12,358 nt of DNA, taken from an uncultured Eubacteriales bacterium (GTDB taxonomy: Bacteria > Bacillota > Clostridia > Christensenellales > Christensenellaceae). Below the pieces are notes generated by a model that saw nothing but the letters and a program-made list of their open reading frames with translations, ran no database searches and was not told the origin of the DNA. Shown here piece after piece: positions 7,073 to 12,358 of this stretch (position 1 is the first letter of the stretch; each line of letters begins with the position of its first letter). The position numbers were made by a program, and so were the translations under genes. Location of the stretch: contig CAJJPW010000038.1 in assembly GCA_905193725.1 (NCBI GenBank), forward strand, positions 1-12,358. The letters are read 5' to 3'.

Positions 7073-8562
7073 TTCTCTTCCCCCATTGCAAATTGTAATA
7101 CTCTTTCTTCGCTAGCCTCTTCTCCATTCAGCTCTCCGGTGATTTTGCCATCTTTCATCACCAAAATTCTGTCGCTCATACCCAATATCTCGGGCAGCTC
7201 TGAAGAGATCATTAAAATGGCTTTGCCTTGCGCTGCCAACTTTCTCATGAGCATGTAGATCTCTGATTTTGCTCCCACGTCAATCCCTCTAGTAGGTTCA
7301 TCTAAAATCAAAATATCGCAATCTGCTGCCAGCCATTTAGCTAGTACTACTTTTTGCTGATTTCCGCCCGAGAGATTGAGTACTTTTTGTGCTCTAGAAG
7401 GCGTCACAATTTTCAGGTCATTAATGTACTGATCTATGATCTCCACTTCTCTTTTCCGATTGATAATGCCTCCTTTGGCAAGGCGCTTTAAAATAGGCAA
7501 TGATGTGTTCTTTTTGATGGAAAGCCCTAGTACTAAGCCCTGTTCTTTTCTGTTTTCGGTGACAAATGCCACTCCGTTTTTTATGGCTTCTCTTGGGGAC
7601 TTTATGGCCACTTTTTTCCCGTGGATATACGTCTTACCGCTCGCCAATTTGTCTGCCCCAAAAATCGCCCGGGCCAGCTCAGTTCTTCCTGCACCTACTA
7701 GCCCCGCCAGGCCCACAATTTCGCCTTTTTTTAGGCTCATGCTCACATCGTCCAGCCTTTGATTTTTATAATTCTCTATGCGAAGGACTTCCTTTTCTGA
7801 TATCACTGTGTTCTCCAGTGCAGGCGGATAGATCTCCCCTAACTCACGGCCTACCATTAACTTGATCAGCTGTGGCTCGTTCATTTTCTCCACTGGGTAT
7901 GTGCCCATGCACTGCCCATCCTTTAATACGGTGATCCGATCACAGATCTCAAAAATCTCCGACAGGTGGTGAGAGATGAACACAATCGTAACGCCACTTT
8001 GCTTTAACTTGCGAATCGTGTCGAATAGCGCCTTTACCTCGTGGTTGGTCAATGTAGCTGTAGGCTCATCCATGACGATGAACTTCGCATTCATGGAGAG
8101 TGCCTTGGCTATTTCTATCATCTGCTGCTGTGCCACACTCAAGTTTTTTATGGGAGTATCCAGGTTAAACTCCATGTCCAGGCCATCTAAAATCTCTTTG
8201 GCTTTTTTCTTCATGGTCTTAAAGTCGATAATCGACCCGTGTTTGATTTCTCTTCCCAAAAAAATATTTTCTACTGCATTTAAATTAGTTACCAAGTTCA
8301 GCTCCTGATAGATGATCGCAATGCCCTTTTCCAGTGCTTCACTTGGATTCTTCGCCTCTAGCGGTTTGCCATCAAATAGGATCTCCCCCTCTGTGGGAAA
8401 AGACGCCCCGCTCAGCAGTTTCATCAGCGTGGATTTCCCCGCTCCATTTTCCCCTATGAGGGAATGCACCTCTCCTCTTTCACAGGAAAAGTTCACATGG
8501 TCAAGTGCTGTTACGCCGGGAAATTTTTTCGTGATGTTTTTCATTTCCAGTATGACTGCCAT
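7069..8562 (-). CDS. Ribose-type tandem ABC ATPase
   Basis: A 497-residue cytoplasmic ATPase of two fused nucleotide-binding domains, of the RbsA/MglA sugar importer family. Domain 1 is canonical: Walker A GENGAGKS (37-44), signature LSVAQQQ (141-147), Walker B ending DEPT (165-168), switch His198. Domain 2 has GLVGAGRT (287-294), TENRKEQGL, LSGGNQQ (397-403), DEPT (421-424) and SSELPE in place of the His switch, all usual for the family, where the second site is weak or inactive. The ATG at 8562 has AAAGGAGA (8567-8574) at good spacing. It starts 23 nt after the activase stop and overlaps the permease by 4 nt, which ties the importer to the GRE genes in one transcript. Gene order ATPase-permease-binding protein differs from the order with the binding protein first that many operons show. 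Confidence 0.95.
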   Translation of the reverse strand: MAVILEMKNITKKFPGVTALDHVNFSCERGEVHSLIGENGAGKSTLMKLLSGASFPTEGEILFDGKPLEAKNPSEALEKGIAIIYQELNLVTNLNAVENIFLGREIKHGSIIDFKTMKKKAKEILDGLDMEFNLDTPIKNLSVAQQQMIEIAKALSMNAKFIVMDEPTATLTNHEVKALFDTIRKLKQSGVTIVFISHHLSEIFEICDRITVLKDGQCMGTYPVEKMNEPQLIKLMVGRELGEIYPPALENTVISEKEVLRIENYKNQRLDDVSMSLKKGEIVGLAGLVGAGRTELARAIFGADKLASGKTYIHGKKVAIKSPREAIKNGVAFVTENRKEQGLVLGLSIKKNTSLPILKRLAKGGIINRKREVEIIDQYINDLKIVTPSRAQKVLNLSGGNQQKVVLAKWLAADCDILILDEPTRGIDVGAKSEIYMLMRKLAAQGKAILMISSELPEILGMSDRILVMKDGKITGELNGEEASEERVLQFAMGEEK

Positions 8563-8585
8563 ATTTTCTCCTTTCTACCCGTTTA

Positions 8586-9488
8586 TTAGACAATTTTTGC
8601 AGGAAGCCCTTGATCTAAAAATATCTTCAGCACCTGCTCCATCTCCTGTTCTTCCGGCGGCTGGGTATCTGACAATTCATATTCCCTGCCAATGGAGTGG
8701 TACTTGCTCTTGCCCAAGCTGTGGTAAGGCAGCAGCTCTGCCTTTGCCCCTGGGTCTATGCTGCTGATAAATTTCGCCATATTCGCTAAATCCTCTTGTT
8801 CGTCGTTAAAACCTGGAATAATGGGAAGGCGAAATACTACTTTGTTAGGATCATAAATTTTCCGGGCGTTTTTCAAAATGATTTGGTTGGAAACGCCTGT
8901 GAGTTTTTGATGTTTTTGGTCATCAATATGCTTTAAATCGTATAGAATGAGATCTATTTGCCGTGTAGTCTCCACGAGGCAGGAAGTCTCGCAAAAACCT
9001 GTGGTCTCCACTGCAATGTGGTAGCCCAACTCTTTGAGCTGCCCCACTGCTTCTTTTAGAAACGCATGCTGTACAAGCGGCTCTCCTCCTGAGAAGGTCA
9101 CGCCACCGTTTGACTGCTCCATAAACGGCCTATCTGCACTCACTTTTTTGATGAGTTGTTCCACTGTGGTCAGTTCCCCTGAGCAGTAGAGCGCCTCTGT
9201 AGGACAATACTGGGTGCAGGTATGGCATTCCACACACCGGTTTTTGTCAATTTCTATGCCGGATTCGTAAACGGTAATCGCCTGCTTTTCACAGGCATCT
9301 CTACAGACTCCACATTTGATGCACTTTGCCCTCACGTAAAACAACTGCGGCTCTCTTTTTTGGGATTCTGGATTGGAACACCATTTGCAGGAAAGGGGAC
9401 ACCCTTTTAAAAACACTACTGTGCGAATTCCCGGCCCATCGTGGATGGAGTACCGCTGCATATTAAAAATTGTGCCTGTTAATTCCAT
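8586..9488 (-). CDS. Glycyl radical enzyme activating protein (radical SAM)
   Basis: A 300-residue radical S-adenosylmethionine enzyme that abstracts hydrogen from the conserved glycine of its partner GRE. The N-terminus (IFNMQRYSIHDGPGIRT, then VFLKGCPLSCKWCSNPE) carries the cluster-binding CxxxCxxC (Cys30, 34, 37). A ferredoxin-like insert holds two further CxxCxxCxxxC sets (Cys56/59/62/66 and Cys85/88/91/95), found in activases of dehydratase- and decarboxylase-type GREs and absent from the classical pyruvate formate-lyase activase. SGGEP (133-137) is the SAM-binding motif. The ATG at 9488 is preferred: AGGGG lies about 8 nt upstream. A GTG three codons earlier (9497) would overlap this ribosome site. 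It follows the GRE after a 300-nt gap and runs 23 nt before the importer ATPase. Confidence 0.95.
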   Translation of the reverse strand: MELTGTIFNMQRYSIHDGPGIRTVVFLKGCPLSCKWCSNPESQKREPQLFYVRAKCIKCGVCRDACEKQAITVYESGIEIDKNRCVECHTCTQYCPTEALYCSGELTTVEQLIKKVSADRPFMEQSNGGVTFSGGEPLVQHAFLKEAVGQLKELGYHIAVETTGFCETSCLVETTRQIDLILYDLKHIDDQKHQKLTGVSNQIILKNARKIYDPNKVVFRLPIIPGFNDEQEDLANMAKFISSIDPGAKAELLPYHSLGKSKYHSIGREYELSDTQPPEEQEMEQVLKIFLDQGLPAKIV

Positions 9489-9788
9489 TTCACTCACCCC
9501 TATCTCTTAAAATTTGTATTTTATGTGTTATTTTTATTTTCTGTGTTGTTTCCCGGGAAATTTCTTCCTTGAAAAGGGGGCAGCTTGCGCCCAATCGCAT
9601 GGTATTCCACATCTCTTTTGAGCGCAAACGAACCCAAAAACAATGACTCCTCAATTGCTTTCCTACATATCTACCATCTTTTTGATCTAGGTAGGGGATA
9701 TATCCCCTACCTAGATCGCTCTTCACTTATCAGATCAATTGAAATGTAAGGCATGCTGCCTTTTGAATGGATATTTAGCAAATGTTTT
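9489..9788 (-). other. 300-nt structured gap between GRE and activase
   Basis: No convincing gene is present. In transcription direction after the GRE stop, the gap holds a small hairpin AAGGCA/TGCCTT (9748-9762), the 34-bp palindrome (9684-9717), a short GGGC/GCCC hairpin followed by CC and TTTT (9578-9592 with tail at 9572-9575, a weak terminator-like shape), the 12-bp palindrome TTTCCCGGGAAA (9549-9560) and an AT-rich run before the activase ribosome site. Such spacing is unusual for a GRE-activase pair and suggests differential expression, processing or attenuation between the two genes. I found no clear internal promoter. Confidence 0.5.
9684..9717. repeat. Perfect 34-bp palindrome
   Basis: The arm GATCTAGGTAGGGGA (9684-9698) is exactly complementary to TCCCCTACCTAGATC (9703-9717), with TATA between; as the centre is also self-complementary, all 34 bases form one palindrome. 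As RNA it would be a 15-bp stem with a 4-nt loop. On the - strand it is followed by AAAAAG, and on the + strand by GCTCTTC, so it lacks the T tract of an intrinsic terminator. It lies 72 nt past the GRE stop and would be well placed to protect the 3' end of GRE mRNA or to bind a dimeric protein. Confidence 0.9.
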
Positions 9789-12167
9789 TTAAAACATCTC
9801 TTGTTCTGTTCTAGAAATAATGTCGTCCTGTACTCCTTTATCCAGCTCTACAAAGAACGCGCTGTAACCAGCTACCCGTATGATCAATCCCTTGTAGTCA
9901 TCTGGCTGCTCTTGTGCTTTTTTAAGTGTTTCTGCCTCTACTACATTAAACTGAATGTGCCAGCCGCCCATTTGGAAATAAGTTGTGATCAAGTTCACCA
10001 GCGCCTCTTTTCCCTCTGGCGATTCCAACAGCTTGGGTGTGAGCTTTTGGTTTAAAATGGTGCCGTTGGTGATCATTTCATGATCCAGCTTGGCGCAAGA
10101 ACAGGTGATGGCAGTGGGCCCAAATTGGTCGGTACCATGTTGCGGCCCGATTCCATCGGCCAACGCCTCTCTATCCCGCTTTCCATTGGGAAGTGCTGCC
10201 ACTTGATGCCCTAGTGGTACATTGGCGGATACCGAGTAGATGCCGGGGCGGAATACACCGCCTCTGGTATTTCTGTGTTTGGAGACTTCCTCACAGTAGA
10301 TTTTTGCCACTTCACAGCCGATTTCATCTACGTAGTCGTCGTCATTCCCCCACTTGGGTACTTTGTTGATGAGCATTTGGCGCATGACCTCTTGCCCTTC
10401 AAAGTTGGTTTCCAGTAGCGTCATCATCTGATCCATGGTGAGTTTCTTCTCATCAAACACCATCTTTTTCAGTGCCGCTATGGCATTGGTCGCATCGGCA
10501 AATCCCACTGCCTGGGGGCCAGTGAAGTTGTAGCGCGCCCCACCTGCTGTCACGTCCACCGCCCGCTCCAGGCAATCATCCAATACCAGTGAAAAATAGG
10601 GAAGAGGATAGAAATCCGCGTGAATTCTCTCAATAATGTTGAGAGCAGAGGCCATTTTATCTACATAGGAGGATACTTGTTTGTGAAAGGCCTCCATCAC
10701 GTCGTCTATCGTCTGAAATTTTCTTGGATCTCCTGTCTTAGGTCCAATTTGCTTACCGCTCAACCTGCATTTACCGTCGTTGAGTGCCAGCTCTAACGCC
10801 TTTGCCACATTGGACATGGCAGCATTCGTCATGCCGTTGCAGTGAGGTGGCACCGGTTCTACACACCCGGAAATGCTAAAGTTTCTCGCATCCTCTATTG
10901 GTACATTTGTTTTCATCAGGGAAGCAATGCCCACCGTATCGTTGAAAAATTCCGGCTTACTTCTACCTGTGCTCACCACTTCCGCCGCACGATACATGAA
11001 GTCATGGGGGGTATTTTTATCTACCCTCACGGAAAGGTTGGGCTGAGGCAGCTTGGTATGATCTTCTGCGTCCAGGCACATATAAGAGAGCTCGTTGACA
11101 GCATCTTTTCCGTTTTCATCTACGCCGCCCAGCACTAGATTTTCTGAAATAGAAAATCCCGCGTAGTATTTGGCACACTCAAAGTCATAAGCCCGCATGA
11201 TCTCGGTAAATTTGATCCACAGGCATTCGATCAGTTCCTGTGCCTCCTGCTTTGTGATCTCTCCTTTTTCTATGCTCTTTTTATAATAGGGATACATGAA
11301 TTGGTCAAACCGTCCTACCGACACTGCCAGACCATTTTGTTCAATATAGAGCATCAAATGGGTAAACCAGAAGGACTGAATTGCCTCCCGGAAGGTTTCA
11401 GCAGGATACTGGGGAACACGCCTGCAAATTTTACTGATCTGCAAAAGCTCGCCTTTCACTCTCTCATCCGGCTCTTCTACTGCCATTTTTTCCGCCAAAT
11501 CTGCATACCGATGTGCGAAATGGATCATCGCGTCACAGATGATCAACTCTGCACGGTAGAAGTTATATTTGTATACATTTTCCGGAGCGGAGCGATCCAT
11601 CTTCTCCATTTTTTCTCTTATGATCTGCTTGAGGCCTTCAAATCCGTATTTTAACACCTTATCATAATCCACAATCACATGGCCAATGCTGCCGGACATG
11701 TGGATATCCACAGAAAAGATCTGATCTTCCAGGGTTACGATCTCCCGCAAGTCGTCCGGCATTGCGTTAAGCGCCAGCGTCTTTGTGTTCTTATCCATCC
11801 AGTAAGGCAGAATATCCTCTAGCAGTTCTTTTTTTACTTCGGGAGTGACAATCAATCTATCTTGCTCTCTCTTTTCAAACAAGTCGATCTCACTTTCCAA
11901 ATACAGCGCCTCTGTCTCTGGAAACAGTGGTGCCGCTCTCAGCTCACTGGCCTGAGTTCCCACAATGAGCTGGTCTCTCTGAATGAAGATAGACATCTCT
12001 GAGAGAATTTTCTTGAGGGCCTTTGCCCTTCTTAGAATAATCGGCTCTCCCTCGGTCTCCTGATAAGCCTGTGTAACCAGCCTTGCCCGTTCGATGCATA
12101 TTTTAGGTTGTACTTCTAACAGTTCATCGTTTAGTTTGGCTGTCCGCCAATGTCTTACTTTACTCAT
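9789..12167 (-). CDS. Glycyl radical enzyme, dehydratase-like (PFL2-type), substrate unknown
   Basis: A 792-residue catalytic subunit with a PFL-like domain and a C-terminal glycyl radical domain. Catalytic residues are Cys435 and Glu437 in SGCVEP and radical Gly767 in RVAGYSAFF. The GCVE motif, with one cysteine, places it with the dehydratases, C-N/C-S lyases and decarboxylases, not with true pyruvate formate-lyase, which has two adjacent cysteines and RVSGYA. Counterparts of B12-independent glycerol dehydratase residues are His163 (GHVIVDY), Ser283 (VSVGRFDQ) and Tyr644 (GIYSVSANVPLG), all near the expected numbering. The position matching glycerol-binding His281 is Val282, and the segment with Asp447 reads GMTNAAM with Asn448, so substrate contacts appear changed. 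The ATG at 12167 has AAAGGAG 7 nt upstream; a TTG two codons earlier is inferior. Its radical is installed by the product of the next gene, and it should act only without oxygen in the cytoplasm. Placement with an importer and a dehydrogenase suggests a sugar- or polyol-derived substrate (inference). Confidence 0.92.
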   Translation of the reverse strand: MSKVRHWRTAKLNDELLEVQPKICIERARLVTQAYQETEGEPIILRRAKALKKILSEMSIFIQRDQLIVGTQASELRAAPLFPETEALYLESEIDLFEKREQDRLIVTPEVKKELLEDILPYWMDKNTKTLALNAMPDDLREIVTLEDQIFSVDIHMSGSIGHVIVDYDKVLKYGFEGLKQIIREKMEKMDRSAPENVYKYNFYRAELIICDAMIHFAHRYADLAEKMAVEEPDERVKGELLQISKICRRVPQYPAETFREAIQSFWFTHLMLYIEQNGLAVSVGRFDQFMYPYYKKSIEKGEITKQEAQELIECLWIKFTEIMRAYDFECAKYYAGFSISENLVLGGVDENGKDAVNELSYMCLDAEDHTKLPQPNLSVRVDKNTPHDFMYRAAEVVSTGRSKPEFFNDTVGIASLMKTNVPIEDARNFSISGCVEPVPPHCNGMTNAAMSNVAKALELALNDGKCRLSGKQIGPKTGDPRKFQTIDDVMEAFHKQVSSYVDKMASALNIIERIHADFYPLPYFSLVLDDCLERAVDVTAGGARYNFTGPQAVGFADATNAIAALKKMVFDEKKLTMDQMMTLLETNFEGQEVMRQMLINKVPKWGNDDDYVDEIGCEVAKIYCEEVSKHRNTRGGVFRPGIYSVSANVPLGHQVAALPNGKRDREALADGIGPQHGTDQFGPTAITCSCAKLDHEMITNGTILNQKLTPKLLESPEGKEALVNLITTYFQMGGWHIQFNVVEAETLKKAQEQPDDYKGLIIRVAGYSAFFVELDKGVQDDIISRTEQEMF

Positions 12168-12358
12168 CGACAATCTCCTTTCTAATCCAAATATTTAAAC
12201 AATATCTTCCTATTTTTTTATACTTCGTGTAAAGCAATGGAGTAGGGAAGAGGGCATCTTCCCTACTAAAATTTTATATAAAATGATTCATGTGGAAGCT
12301 TTATACTGTTTATGTTTTTATATATTCGACGTTTATTTTTGAATTCCTGCACGTTTTT
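12168..12358 (-). promoter_or_regulatory. Upstream region of the GRE operon
   Basis: This AT-rich stretch up to the window edge has no gene. It contains the AAAGGAG ribosome site (12175-12181), the hairpin at 12241-12267 and several TATA-like strings between 12267 and 12330 on the - strand, but no convincing -35/-10 pair. If the operon starts here, the promoter probably lies right of the hairpin, which would place the hairpin in the mRNA leader; a promoter beyond the window, or an upstream operon gene, cannot be excluded. Confidence 0.35.
12241..12267. repeat. Hairpin with GTAGGG arms in the GRE leader
   Basis: AGTAGGGAAGA (12241-12251) pairs perfectly with TCTTCCCTACT (12257-12267) over 11 bp around a 5-nt loop, ending 74 nt before the GRE start codon. 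No T tract follows on the - strand (CCATTGC), so it is unlikely to be an upstream gene's terminator. The arms share GTAGGG and CCCTAC with the 34-bp palindrome after the GRE gene. Confidence 0.75.

Noticed and set aside
9684..9717. Rho-independent terminator of the GRE gene
   Set aside because: The hairpin is strong but no T tract follows on either strand; on the - strand A residues follow.
9490..9726. 78-codon reading frame on the - strand in the GRE-activase gap
   Set aside because: It runs through the perfect palindrome and the GGGC hairpin, resembles no family I know, and overlaps the activase start. Chance open frame.
9789..12167. GRE as a true pyruvate formate-lyase
   Set aside because: The active-site string is SGCVEP with a single cysteine and the radical loop is RVAGYSA; pyruvate formate-lyase has two adjacent cysteines and RVSGYA, and its activase lacks the extra ferredoxin-like clusters seen here.
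5044..12167. Microcompartment-associated GRE locus
   Set aside because: No shell protein genes, and no obvious N- or C-terminal extension on the GRE that would act as an encapsulation signal; the 792-residue length is that of the core enzyme.
12190..12215. Redox (Rex-like) operator in the GRE leader
   Set aside because: A string with TTGTTTAAATATTT looks like one half of such a site, but the second half (AACAA) is absent.

Overview
The window looks like a chromosomal segment from an anaerobic, low- to mid-GC Gram-positive bacterium, most likely a clostridial Bacillota. The grounds are purine-rich GGAGG-type ribosome binding sites, a lipoprotein-type sugar-binding protein, TTG starts, AT-rich intergenic DNA, and an oxygen-sensitive glycyl radical enzyme (GRE) with its activase. 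Genus and species cannot be read from the sequence.

Layout. One gene on the + strand (1-752, cut by the window edge) encodes a ComEC-like metallo-beta-lactamase-fold protein. It converges on everything else across a terminator region (753-1064). All other genes lie on the - strand; in transcription order (right to left) they are: a GRE (9789-12167), a 300-nt gap with a perfect 34-bp palindrome, the GRE-activating radical SAM enzyme (8586-9488), and a ribose-type ABC importer made of a tandem ATPase (7069-8562), a permease (6101-7072) and a substrate-binding lipoprotein (5044-6051). A likely terminator follows. Next come a DeoR-family regulator with its own candidate promoter (4070-4837), a second, divergent tandem ATPase with no permease of its own (2518-4023), a 430-nt gap with degenerate ~31-bp repeats, and a zinc-dependent medium-chain dehydrogenase (1065-2087).

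How the genes could work together. The importer would bring in an unphosphorylated sugar, polyol or related small molecule. The dehydrogenase could oxidise or reduce an alcohol/ketone intermediate, and the GRE could dehydrate or cleave a carbon-oxygen (or similar) bond by radical chemistry once the activase has installed the glycyl radical. The DeoR protein would sense an intermediate, probably a sugar phosphate. This pathway is inferred from gene order; no substrate can be read from the sequence. The GRE keeps the Cys/Glu/Gly core of the dehydratase-like GRE branch, but seems to differ at two positions that contact glycerol in the B12-independent glycerol dehydratase, so an unassigned substrate is plausible. 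No aldehyde dehydrogenase, kinase, aldolase or microcompartment shell gene is present in the window.

The most unusual DNA features are the paired hairpins with GTAGGG/CCCTAC arms on either side of the GRE gene, the decayed repeat array upstream of the dehydrogenase, and the orphan ATPase with altered nucleotide-binding motifs.
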